Origin: Streptoverticillium olivoreticuli subsp. olivoreticuli
Lineage (GTDB): Bacteria; Actinomycetota; Actinomycetes; Streptomycetales; Streptomycetaceae
DNA: 64,000 nt
Assembly: GCF_003391135.1 (NCBI RefSeq)
Contig: NZ_CP031455.1
Location: 3,565,001-3,629,000, forward strand
Direction of reading: 5' to 3'
Positions 50,503 to 58,469 of this stretch are shown piece by piece. Both the position numbers and the translations under genes were made by a program. Positions within the stretch are counted from its first letter, which is position 1. Every line of letters starts with the position of its first letter. The notes beneath the pieces were generated by a model, which worked only from the letters and a program-made list of their open reading frames with translations, was not told where the DNA came from and made no database searches.

Positions 50503-50930
50503 TCAACCGCGCGCCCGTCACCGAGGCCGTGCGGGCGATGCTCAGCGAAGCTGTGGGGAAATCGTGCGGCGTCGGCGCCCTGCCCACGGTCGGCGGGACC
50601 CCGGTGCTGCTGCCGTACCTGGTGCTGTACCCCCTCGGCGGGGACTTCGACGGCGCACTGCTGGGCGATCGGTCCGAAGATGCCCATCTCGTGTACCAGG
50701 TGACCGTCGTCGCCAGCCGTACGGACCAGGCCGAGTGGGTGGCGGACCGCGTGCGGCGGGCTCTGCTCGACCGTGCAGCCACAGGCGAGTGGGTGCACCC
50801 TCTTGTGGTTCCGGGCGGCCGAGTATGGGGCCGGGCGCTCATCGCGGACGACGGCACCGACCCCTCGTCGGCCGGCGAGGGCGTGGTGACCTATGCCCTG
50901 AGGATTCGATTCAGCATCGGTAGCACCTGA
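50499..50930 (+). CDS. Tail terminator-like protein, 143 aa
   Basis: Alpha/beta fold: VTEAVRAMLSEAVGKSCGVG, LPYLVLYPLGGDF, HLVYQVTVVASRTDQAEWVADRVR and VVTYALRIRFSIG. This is the pattern of siphovirus tail terminators (lambda gpU-like), which cap the tail tube. It should be followed by the tail tube gene, but five kb of inserted genes lie between. Confidence 0.7.
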   Translation: MINRAPVTEAVRAMLSEAVGKSCGVGALPTVGGTPVLLPYLVLYPLGGDFDGALLGDRSEDAHLVYQVTVVASRTDQAEWVADRVRRALLDRAATGEWVHPLVVPGGRVWGRALIADDGTDPSSAGEGVVTYALRIRFSIGST

Positions 50931-51042
50931 ACCAGGCGATCGGCCCGCGCATGTCCGCGCGCCGCGGCTTGCTCACCCGCACGTCGATGTCAGTGGCCCC
51001 GGGTAAGTTGGCGGCTCAGGTGAAGGTATGACGGAGGGAATC

Positions 51043-51489
51043 ATGGACACCGCACAACTGGACGTGTCGGAGGAAGACGTCGCGACCCTGCTCGCGGACC
51101 CCAGCAGGCCGCTGGGTCAGCGTACGTTCTGGCGGCTCCTGTACGAGTCCGAAGTGCGGATAGATGAACTGCTGGCCCTCGACATCACCGACGTACGCCT
51201 GGTGGAGCGCATCCTTGCCGTCTCCGAGTCGAAGGAAGGCCCCCGCGAGGTCGAGGTCTCGGAAGCCGCGGCCAACGAACTCGCGCTGATCATCGCTGGG
51301 CACAGTGCCGGTCCCGTGTTCGCGCTGCCGGACGGAACCCGGCTGTCCTGGGAACGAGCGCACGCCGCCTTCCGTGACGCAACGGGAAGGCCGTTGCGTG
51401 CTCTGCGTAACAGCCGTCTGCGACGCGAGTTCGCCCTTGTCGCGCAGGCGGGGGCCGCTCACGGCGGCTTCGGGCATTCTGTGAGCTGA
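51043..51489 (+). CDS. Tyrosine-recombinase-like catalytic fragment, 148 aa
   Basis: WRLLYESEVRIDELLALDITDV is the Arg-I box of XerC/D-type integrases, followed by AVSESKEGPREVEVSE (Lys strand) and LRALRNSRLRREFA in the HxLR position, ending GGFGHS. His of HxxR is Arg here, and the C-terminal catalytic Tyr is absent. There is no arm- or core-binding domain. It is therefore a degenerate integrase, or a regulator derived from one. The ATG at 51043 with GGAGGG upstream is preferred over 51028. Confidence 0.65.
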   Translation: MDTAQLDVSEEDVATLLADPSRPLGQRTFWRLLYESEVRIDELLALDITDVRLVERILAVSESKEGPREVEVSEAAANELALIIAGHSAGPVFALPDGTRLSWERAHAAFRDATGRPLRALRNSRLRREFALVAQAGAAHGGFGHSVS

Positions 51490-51534
51490 CCAAGTCCGCA
51501 CCTGCGAGCCGTTGTTCCTCCTACGGTGGTCTGC

Positions 51535-52275
51535 ATGACCATCGAATGGGAGTCGACGATCATTGCCGCCATGGCGACTCGGCAGGGGGTGCGCGACGTC
51601 AACGCAGACGGGGCGGCGATTCATCGGGTCCCCGGCACCAAGGTGGTGGGGGCCGCGATTGTGGACGGCATCGGCAGCGATGCCGAGGTCGCCCGATTCG
51701 CGGACATCGCCGCCGAAGTGGCTGCCCGCGTGGGCGCACGGAAGACGGCGGTGCTCGGCATCCTGGCTGCCGCTGAACTGGTAGCGGCTCCAGCCGGCCG
51801 CGGGATCACCGGCCCAGACGGTGTCGCCGTTCTCGCCGTCGCCGAGCCGGGCGCTCCGACCTCCATCGCCTGGACCGGCGACTCTCGCGCCTACGGATGG
51901 AACGGCAGCACACTCCAGCAACGGACCACTGATCACAACGTCGGGCAGTACCTCCGGCAGAACTCCGGCGGTGGGCCCGTCGAACTCCTTGAACAGATGG
52001 AATTCCTCGCCCGGAAGCACGACAACTGGCTGAGGAGTTCCTTGGGCCTGTGCGGAATCGGCTCCGTAGACGCCTGCCATATTCCACCGGGCGAACTCGC
52101 GCTCCTTGCCAGCGACGGTTTACACAACAGCGTCCCCCACGAGGTTATGGAGGCGCTCATACGCGAGCACGAAGGTCATCCCCAGAGACTGGCTGACGCT
52201 CTCGTGGCAGCAGCCACCGAGGACGAGAAGGGGTACCGCGACGACGCGACAGCCATCGTCCTGGCACCGAGGTGA
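51535..52275 (+). CDS. PP2C-type phosphatase, 246 aa
   Basis: PPM fold: VGAAIVDGIGSD (metal Asp), VAVLAVAEPGAPTSIAWTGDSRAY and ALLASDGLHNSV (metal Asp) and YRDDATAIVLAP (final Asp). All metal ligands are present. It dephosphorylates Ser/Thr proteins; a protein kinase gene occurs 18 kb upstream in the cargo. The ATG at 51535 is used; the in-frame GTG at 51526 adds three residues. Confidence 0.82.
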   Translation: MTIEWESTIIAAMATRQGVRDVNADGAAIHRVPGTKVVGAAIVDGIGSDAEVARFADIAAEVAARVGARKTAVLGILAAAELVAAPAGRGITGPDGVAVLAVAEPGAPTSIAWTGDSRAYGWNGSTLQQRTTDHNVGQYLRQNSGGGPVELLEQMEFLARKHDNWLRSSLGLCGIGSVDACHIPPGELALLASDGLHNSVPHEVMEALIREHEGHPQRLADALVAAATEDEKGYRDDATAIVLAPR

Positions 52276-52422
52276 CGTGCACCACCCCAGACAAAGGGCT
52301 GCCCGTCAGGCGCGGTTGCCCTCGCTCGCGTCCTGTGACATCAGGCTTTTGAGCACGTGCCACCTTGCGGAATCGACTGTGCCCGCAGCTTGCTTGGGCA
52401 GGAAACCTCCGAGGTCAGAGCT

Positions 52423-52458
52423 GTTTCCTGTTTCCAATTCGAATTGGAAACAAGAAAC
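52423..52458. promoter_or_regulatory. 36-bp palindromic operator-like site
   Basis: Two 18-base arms, GTTTCCTGTTTCCAATTC and its reverse complement, meet with no spacer and differ at one base. The left arm is repeated exactly at 22465-22482. Placed upstream of the cupin-like gene. A dimeric regulator site is the simplest reading; a hairpin or transposon end is the alternative. Confidence 0.65.
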
Positions 52459-52539
52459 TCCTAGCGCCTGAGATGACACGGCCCCACACTCGGCTCCATG
52501 TAGACCGCCATCATTCCCGGGCTCACCGTCGACGAGCCG

Positions 52540-53106
52540 ATGTACGAAACCGCTGCGGAAGGGCTCGCCTTGCACGCGCCCGCCCTGGCGCTCGGTTGGG
52601 AGCAGTTCATCGCTCCCGCGTCCTGGTGGCTGGTGCCGGACGAGTCCGGGCTTGCCAGCCGGGCCGAGCTCACTCTCCTTGAGACGCAGCAGTCCACGGT
52701 CAAGATCAATATCTGGCTGCGCCCGGACCTACGCGGTCCGGGCGGCACGCCGCTCCCGCACTCCCACCCATGGGATTTCGACTCCTACATCCTGGCGGGC
52801 GGGTACGGCGAGGACCGCTACAGGCTGGCCAGCGATGGTCAGGTCCATGCCGAACTCGGCGTGACACACCAGCACGGCGGCACCAATCGCTTCGGTCGCG
52901 ACCGCTACCACGAGGTCACCCGCGTCCATGCCCCCGGCGCGACCATGAGCCTGATGGTGTGCGGACGCGGCGAGCGGGGCGTGTGGGGGTACCTTGACCT
53001 CGACACTGGGCGGCACCGGCGATCCGCACCTGACCCGACCTTCAGGGCGAAACTGCGGGCCCTGAACTGTCAATGGCCTTCTGTGGCGCCCCGCTGGCGG
53101 CCTTGA
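52540..53106 (+). CDS. Cupin-like protein, 188 aa
   Basis: PHSHPWDFDSYILAGGYGEDR is a cupin metal-binding segment, with the later HEVTRVHAPGATMSLMVCG strand; this layout is found in small cupin-fold phage or conversion proteins. The upstream in-frame ATG at 52498 is followed at once by TAG, so translation must begin at 52540, or the gene was shortened by a nonsense change. Controlled perhaps by the palindrome 80 bases upstream. Confidence 0.6.
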   Translation: MYETAAEGLALHAPALALGWEQFIAPASWWLVPDESGLASRAELTLLETQQSTVKINIWLRPDLRGPGGTPLPHSHPWDFDSYILAGGYGEDRYRLASDGQVHAELGVTHQHGGTNRFGRDRYHEVTRVHAPGATMSLMVCGRGERGVWGYLDLDTGRHRRSAPDPTFRAKLRALNCQWPSVAPRWRP

Positions 53107-53180
53107 GACATCCCCGCAGGTGGACGGCATGATCGCCCCGCCTGCGGCCAGATAATCTCCCCGCCTTGGGTCGGTGTGGA

Positions 53181-53972
53181 TCAGCTGAAGGGCTTCACTC
53201 CCTTCCCGGTGGTGGCCTCGGTCAGCCGGAACGAATCACCCTGGGTGACCACGACATGAGCATGGTGCAGAAGGCGATCGACAGTCGCTGTGGCCAAGGT
53301 CTTGGGCATGATCTCGTCGAAGCCGGACGGATGAAGGTTGCTCGAAACCGCGATCGAGCGTCGCTCATATGCGGCATCGACCAAGCGGTAGAAGCCCTCG
53401 GCGGCGTCCTCGGAGACCGGCAGGAGCCCGATGTCGTCGACGATGATCAAATCCGAGCGGATGATCCGCGCCAGAGCTCGGGCGATGGAGTCGTCCGCGC
53501 GGTGGCGGCGGACCAGCGAGCCGAGGTCTTCGATGGTGAACCAGGAGACGGCCAGGCCGGCCTCGACCGCGGTCTGCCCGAGGGCCTCGGTGAAGTGGCT
53601 CTTGCCCGTGCCCGAGGGTCCACAAATACAAAACGACTCACGGCGGCCGACCCACTCCAGCGTCTTGAGCGCGTCCTGGGTGGCCCGGGGGATCGAGGAC
53701 TCGGTCTCGCGCCAGTCGCCGAAGGTCTTGCCGGTGGGGAAGCCGGCCCGCTTGCGGCGGGTGTGCAGGTTGGCGCGGTCGCGGCCGGCGGCTTCCTCGG
53801 CGAGCAGGACGCGGACGACCTCGGCCGGGTCCCACCGCTGGGCCTTCGCGGTCGGGATGATGTCGGTCAATGACCTGCGGATGTGCGGGAGTTTGAGCCG
53901 TCGGGTCAGCTCAATGGCCTCGGCGAGCGGGTCGCCGTTGGTGCCGGGAACGGTGCGAAGAGGGGTGGCCAT
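53181..53972 (-). CDS. istB: IS21 helper ATPase IstB, 263 aa
   Basis: AAA+ ATPase: CGPSGTGKSHFTEALG (Walker A), LIIVDDIGLLPVS (Walker B), VSSNLHPSGFDEIM (sensor). An N-terminal helical domain precedes. It selects the target and stimulates IstA. The ATG shares one base with the istA stop (TGATG). Confidence 0.93.
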   Translation of the reverse strand: MATPLRTVPGTNGDPLAEAIELTRRLKLPHIRRSLTDIIPTAKAQRWDPAEVVRVLLAEEAAGRDRANLHTRRKRAGFPTGKTFGDWRETESSIPRATQDALKTLEWVGRRESFCICGPSGTGKSHFTEALGQTAVEAGLAVSWFTIEDLGSLVRRHRADDSIARALARIIRSDLIIVDDIGLLPVSEDAAEGFYRLVDAAYERRSIAVSSNLHPSGFDEIMPKTLATATVDRLLHHAHVVVTQGDSFRLTEATTGKGVKPFS

Positions 53973-55504
53973 CAGGCGAGATCGCTTTCGTCGTACTCGG
54001 GAAGATCAGAAGTGGCGGACAGCCCGAACGTGGACCAGGCGCCGGTTCCGGGCTGCAGGGAGTGGTCCTCGCTGCGTCGATGCGGCTCGGCCGGGCCGTG
54101 GACGGCCTGGTAGTCGAGGATGGACAGCAGGTCCTTGTCGGCGAACCGGCCGGTGACCGCGGCGGTGCCGAGCGCGCGGTCCACTTCCGCCGCGGAGTGC
54201 AGTTTTGCCAGCGCGACGGCCTCGGCCATCTTCGCCTTGATCCGGCGGACCCCAGCCGCGGCGGCCTCGATCAGCCAGGATGCCGCCCCGGGACCGAGGG
54301 CGAGGAACGCTGCTTCCTCCGCGCTCGTGGCCCGCGGGATGCGGTCGGATTCCTTGTTCTCGCGGGGCGGGTAGTGGGCATCGTCCAGGACCGGGCTGCC
54401 GGGCTCGCCCCGCTGGTGGCGGGCGACCTCGCGGGCCGAGCCGGTCTCGTCGACGGCGGTGACGATCAGTTCGTCGCCGTGGAAGCGGGCCCAGACCCGG
54501 GTGTCGATCAGCTCGTGCGGAACCGAGTAGCGGACCGCCTCGACCGAGATTGTCGCGTCCCAGCAGACCCGGCGGGTGGTGCCGAACGCCGCGGTGAACG
54601 GCCTCTTCGGCAACGGGTGAAGCCGGTGCTGTTCCTCGGCGAGTCGCTCGGCCGGCTTGCGTCGAGTTGCCTTGTGAATACGGGAGTTGACCTCATCGCA
54701 GAACTGCCGGCAAGCCGATTCGAGGTCACCGAAACTCTTGTACTGCTCGCGCAGATTCACGTCCTTCGGCACGAGATCGGCCTTCGCTATCTTCACCGTG
54801 GACTCCGAGCCGCCCTTGGTCTCCGGATCCGCCGGCAGACAGGTGCGTATCGTCGTGCCGTAATGCCGGGCGACCTCGACGATCTCCGGGTTGCGGACCG
54901 CGATCCCCGCGACGTGGTCGGTGGTGACCGTCTTCTCATTGTCCGTGAGCACGTAGGCCGGGATCCCGCCGATCCGGCGGAACGTCGTGTCCAGACATGC
55001 GGTGACCGTCGGGAGCGTCTTGTCCCAGATCGGGATCACGATCCGGAACCTCGACCAGGCAAGCCAGGCGCAGAACAGCGTCGTCTTGCGTCCGTTGATC
55101 ACCGGACCGTCGCCGAAATCGTACTGAAGCCAGAGCCCCGGCTCGGTCACCCACGGCCGATAAACCCGCCGCCGACCGGCCCTGAACTGGGCTTTTGCCT
55201 CAGCGACGGTGCGGCGGGTGGTGCGTTCCCCGCCGGTGAAGCCCATCGCGGCGATCCGCTTGTGGACCACGTCCGCGCGGATCTTGCCCTGCGAGCGGAC
55301 CACCAGCTCCTCGATCTTCGGCAGATAGTCGTCGATCTGCCGGGCCCGGTGCCGACGCTTGTCGGGCTGCTGCCCGGCCGCCCGCATCTTCACATATCGG
55401 GCCACCGTGTGGTGGTCGCACCCGGCCAGCTCGGCCGCCGCGCGGTAACTCCCCGTGAGGTCGTAAGCCTCCAGGATCTCCATGATCTCCTCGCTGTTCT
55501 TCAC
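53972..55504 (-). CDS. istA: IS21 transposase IstA, 510 aa
   Basis: N-terminal helix-turn-helix (YRAAAELAGCDHHTVARYVK) and rve DDE core: GLWLQYDFGDG (first Asp), VLTDNEKTV (second Asp), and PETKGGSESTVK with Glu. A beta-barrel C-terminal domain follows. Full length. Upstream of istB in one transcript. Confidence 0.93.
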   Translation of the reverse strand: MKNSEEIMEILEAYDLTGSYRAAAELAGCDHHTVARYVKMRAAGQQPDKRRHRARQIDDYLPKIEELVVRSQGKIRADVVHKRIAAMGFTGGERTTRRTVAEAKAQFRAGRRRVYRPWVTEPGLWLQYDFGDGPVINGRKTTLFCAWLAWSRFRIVIPIWDKTLPTVTACLDTTFRRIGGIPAYVLTDNEKTVTTDHVAGIAVRNPEIVEVARHYGTTIRTCLPADPETKGGSESTVKIAKADLVPKDVNLREQYKSFGDLESACRQFCDEVNSRIHKATRRKPAERLAEEQHRLHPLPKRPFTAAFGTTRRVCWDATISVEAVRYSVPHELIDTRVWARFHGDELIVTAVDETGSAREVARHQRGEPGSPVLDDAHYPPRENKESDRIPRATSAEEAAFLALGPGAASWLIEAAAAGVRRIKAKMAEAVALAKLHSAAEVDRALGTAAVTGRFADKDLLSILDYQAVHGPAEPHRRSEDHSLQPGTGAWSTFGLSATSDLPEYDESDLA

Positions 55505-55766
55505 CCGCTCCAGCGTCGTCGAGCGGGATTACTCGGTGCGAGCGGGGAGAAAATCTGGCCGTACCCGGGGACCCCTTGCCGTACGTGGGGAAAACCGTGG
55601 CCATAGATTGCGCCGTAAACGGCCGCCAGCGTGGAGCTTACGAAGACCGCCGTCACTGAACCCTCAGCACCGCTGAGCGGCACGCGCTCAAGGGACACTG
55701 TCGCAGGACACCTCGGCCCCGCATGACGGACACGATCACGTCACCCGGTGGCCTAAAATCGTTCCA

Positions 55767-56069
55767 ATGTCCGACAAGAGCACCACTGATATCCCCTCCG
55801 AACTGATCGCTTTGCAGCGCGCTGCCGATGGCGAATTCGCGAAGGTGCGGGCGTCCCAGGAGCACGGGCGCACTTCGGAGTGGACGGACGAGCAGCACTC
55901 GGCGTGGAAAGCGCAGTGGGAGGCGTGGCGGGCGGCTGCCGAGGCGATTTACGAGGCCGTCTGCACCCACCCCGCCGCAGCGGAGATGGGCCGGCATGCC
56001 CTGGAGATGGCCGTCAAGGCTGCCGTCCGGCACCCCGCGCCGACCGCGTCACACGAACTCGCCGAGTAA
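55767..56069 (+). CDS. Hypothetical helical protein, 100 aa
   Basis: Charged helical protein, Trp/Ala-rich (WTDEQHSAWKAQWEAWRAAAEA). No family recognised, no membrane segment. It lies just outside the IS21 right end, in a region more AT-rich than average that may contain a promoter. An accessory gene of the interrupted tail module. Confidence 0.6.
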   Translation: MSDKSTTDIPSELIALQRAADGEFAKVRASQEHGRTSEWTDEQHSAWKAQWEAWRAAAEAIYEAVCTHPAAAEMGRHALEMAVKAAVRHPAPTASHELAE

Positions 56070-56104
56070 CCGCCACGACGGCCCCGGGTCCTCGTTGGCA
56101 CCGT

Positions 56105-56410
56105 GTGACCGATTCTCTGGCCGACGCAGTCGAGCGTGACGCAACCGCCCTACGTGACGAGCTGCACTCGGGAACATGGCGCCCCACCGCCGCCGAGCAG
56201 CAGCTCGCCGACGATCTTGCTCACGGCCACTGGGATGCCCATTGGCTCAGGTCCGGCCTCCGTGATCACCCGACCACAGCGATGGGAGGGCGCCTGCTCG
56301 CCGTGCTTCACCCCGCCGCGACCGTGGCCGAATCGGCTGGCTCTGAGTCGGCCGACAGGGCCCTGCTGGCGCTTCGCACGTTGATCGACGCCATCGCCCC
56401 CGCCCCCTGA
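56105..56410 (+). CDS. Hypothetical protein, 101 aa
   Basis: Helical: DATALRDELHSGTWRPTAAEQQL, LAHGHWDAHWLRSGL and ADRALLALRTLIDAI. Unrecognised. The GTG at 56105 gives a protein-like N-terminus. It overlaps a minus-strand candidate ORF at its 3' half. Confidence 0.55.
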   Translation: MTDSLADAVERDATALRDELHSGTWRPTAAEQQLADDLAHGHWDAHWLRSGLRDHPTTAMGGRLLAVLHPAATVAESAGSESADRALLALRTLIDAIAPAP

Positions 56411-56576
56411 CCTGAGGGGAATCAGGGGCGACGAACCAGCCCTTCGTGACGAGGGAGCGGAACAGCGGCCGGTCTGCCTCCGCGATCTCGGCCTCGGCGA
56501 TCTGAGGGTTGTTGTCCAGGCGGCTGGCCACGTCGAGCAGCAGCCTCTCCTCGCCTCCGGTGATGTTGAAGTCCAC
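56247..56576 (-). CDS. Possible minus-strand small ORF
   Basis: The first 55 residues look real (DFNITGGEERLLLDVASRLD, then AEADRPLFRSLVTKGWFVAP). The rest is antisense to the 56105 gene and Arg-rich, not protein-like. A short gene ending near 56420 with a frameshift, or a chance ORF. Confidence 0.35.
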   Translation of the reverse strand: MDFNITGGEERLLLDVASRLDNNPQIAEAEIAEADRPLFRSLVTKGWFVAPDSPQVRGRGRWRRSTCEAPAGPCRPTQSQPIRPRSRRGEARRAGALPSLWSGDHGGRT

Positions 56577-56827
56577 ATCTCGAACGTAGGGCCGCCCGCG
56601 CGGACCTGCCCGCTGAGCTGCACAGTTTGCCGCCGATAGCCGTATGGTCGTCTACGTGCAGCGATCACGGTCGCCCCGTGGCGCTGCATCCTCACCGCGG
56701 AGGCCCCCGCGCGGACGTCCGGCCACATCAGTGGCACGGGCCGGTTCCCCCGACACGACGTCGAGGGACGGGGCCGCCGCTTCCCTTCCGCTTCTCGCAC
56801 GGCTGCCCGTCCCGGAATCGGACAGCA

Positions 56828-57334
56828 GTGCAGGTACAGAAGTTTTCCCGGCGCGGCGTGACCCGCGTCCTGTGGCTGGCCAAGGTCGCCGACGCCAGCC
56901 ACGTCCCCACGCGGGCCGAGCTGACCGCCGGCACGGACCTCACCGACGCGGTCGCCGCGATCGACGGGTGGTCGCTGTCGAACAAGGCGATCGAGACGCC
57001 GACACTCGGCAGTACCTTCGAGACAAAGATCCCCGGCGCCGATGAGGCGGACGACTCCTCGCTGACCTTCTACGAGGACGAGACCGCCGACACGATCGAG
57101 GGGCTGTTCACGAAGGACGCGACCGGGTTCGTGGTCATGCTCCGCAAGGGCGACATACCCGGCAGCCGCAGCATGGACGTCTTCCCCGTCCGGGTCGGCA
57201 GCCGCTCGGCGCAGTACAGCGTGGACAACGAGGCCGCCAAGTTCGTGGTGTCCTTCTCGATCACCGAGAAGCCGGTCCAGGACGCGGCCATCCCGCCTGC
57301 GGCCACCGCCCCGGAGCGCCCCGCCAACAAGTAG
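56828..57334 (+). CDS. Major tail tube protein, 168 aa
   Basis: Beta-rich tail tube pattern: RGVTRVLWLAKVADASHVP, IPGADEADDSSLTFYED, GFVVMLRKGDIPGSRSMDVFPVRVG and KFVVSFSITEKPV. GTG start. It precedes the tail chaperones, as in lambda-like order, and was probably adjacent to the tail terminator before insertions. Confidence 0.75.
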   Translation: MQVQKFSRRGVTRVLWLAKVADASHVPTRAELTAGTDLTDAVAAIDGWSLSNKAIETPTLGSTFETKIPGADEADDSSLTFYEDETADTIEGLFTKDATGFVVMLRKGDIPGSRSMDVFPVRVGSRSAQYSVDNEAAKFVVSFSITEKPVQDAAIPPAATAPERPANK

Positions 57335-57473
57335 CGGACCCCCTGCTCTCCCGGCCGGGCGTGCCGCAGCAGCGTGCTCTCCCCTCCTCTCCGTTCACGG
57401 CGCGCTGCCGCCCGCGCCCTGCCGGGCCCTCTCCTTCTCCCCCTCGTCGCGCGTTCTCCTGGAGCCACCCCGC

Positions 57474-58076
57474 ATGACCACCCTCATCCCCACCCCCACG
57501 CCTCACACCGTGTTCAGCCCGCCGGCCGAGCCGGTCGCCCGCGACCCGCACTGGGCGGCGAAGATGGCCCGGCTGCGGGCCCGAACCCTGCCGGAGCAGA
57601 CGCTGGTGATCTGCGACGACTCGGCAGTGCGCGAGCGCCTGGACGCCGCGAAGGCGGAGGCCGCCCGGTGCCGCGCGGTCGACGCGGCTGCCGGACAGCA
57701 GGACGGCAAGGAGACCCGCCGTGCCGCGGACGCGGTGGCAAAGGCGCAGGAGGCGTTCGACGCGGCCGCACTCATGCTGACCTTCCGAGCTCTGCCCCGG
57801 CCAGTGCTGGATGGGCTGATCAAGCAGTTCCCGCCGACCGAGCAGCAGGCCGAGACCGGAGATCTGTGGAACCCGGAGGCGTTCCCGGCAGCCCTGATAG
57901 CGGCGGCACACGTAGAGCGTGACCCGTCCGGCCAGCCGGTGGAGGGCCTGACATCGGCGGAGGCCCAGGAACTGCTGGACGCGTGGCCGATCTCCGAGTC
58001 GAACATGCTCTTCCAGGCCGCCTGGCAGGCGCAGCAGCTCACCCGGGCCAGCACCGTGGAGCTGGGAAAAGGCTGA
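57474..58076 (+). CDS. Tail assembly chaperone, zero-frame product
   Basis: 200 residues, helical, with Ala-rich centre (AAAGQQDGKETRRAADAVAKA) and EALLDAW-type end (EAQELLDAWPISESNM). Lambda gpG-like position between tail tube and tape measure. Near its stop, CTG-GGA-AAA-GGC-TGA holds a slippery heptamer that lets part of ribosomes make a fused longer chaperone. The short form ends at 58076. Confidence 0.75.
   Translation: MTTLIPTPTPHTVFSPPAEPVARDPHWAAKMARLRARTLPEQTLVICDDSAVRERLDAAKAEAARCRAVDAAAGQQDGKETRRAADAVAKAQEAFDAAALMLTFRALPRPVLDGLIKQFPPTEQQAETGDLWNPEAFPAALIAAAHVERDPSGQPVEGLTSAEAQELLDAWPISESNMLFQAAWQAQQLTRASTVELGKG
58064..58070 (+). promoter_or_regulatory. -1 ribosomal frameshift site GGGAAAA
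   Basis: G-GGA-AAA in the zero frame, two codons before the TGA; after a -1 slip the frame continues AGG CTG ATC through to 58423. This is the canonical X-XXY-YYZ type site of lambda gpG/gpGT systems, at the expected position. Confidence 0.75.
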
Positions 58077-58423
58077 TCGCTGACGCACAGCTGCGCGACG
58101 AGCTGGAGCTATGCGACCGCTACGGCATCCCGCACTCTGTTTTCCTCGGGGCCGGGGATGGCCGATGGACGGACACCGACCGGGCGAAGGCCCTCGCCTA
58201 CGCCGCGCACCAGCGGGCGGTGTGCGGCCACTGCGGAACGCGGGCCGTCGAGTGGGACGAGTCCGCGGGCGGTGACCGGTTCGCGTACGTGACGACGACG
58301 GTCCGGTGCGTGGGGTGTGAGCTGATCGCCCGGGAGCAGGACCAGGTGCCAGAGGGCCCGGACGGTTACGGGGTGCGCATCGGGCTGGTGCCACGGGAGG
58401 TGCGGCAGCAGCACGGGCATTAA
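58070..58423 (+). CDS. Tail chaperone T-domain, -1 frame extension
   Basis: 117 residues in -1 frame joined to residue 199 of the zero-frame protein, making about 316. It reads RLIADAQLRDELELCDRYGI, then CGHCGTRAVEWDE and RCVGCELIARE: two CxxC pairs that may bind zinc. It has no own ribosome-binding site or start at the junction. It holds the tape measure during assembly. Confidence 0.7.
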   Translation, partial: RLIADAQLRDELELCDRYGIPHSVFLGAGDGRWTDTDRAKALAYAAHQRAVCGHCGTRAVEWDESAGGDRFAYVTTTVRCVGCELIAREQDQVPEGPDGYGVRIGLVPREVRQQHGH

Positions 58424-58469
58424 GGGGCAACGCTAGGCGGGGCGCGGGGGAGAACGGGCGCCAGCTCCG

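Larger units (their letters stand above)
53145..55561. mobile_element. IS21-family insertion sequence
   Basis: Inverted ends of 20 bp: 53145-53164 and 55542-55561 agree at 18 of 20 positions. They flank istA and istB in the normal order. No clear target duplication was found. It stands between the cupin gene and the 55767 gene, within the interval between tail terminator and tail tube. Both genes are intact. Confidence 0.85.
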
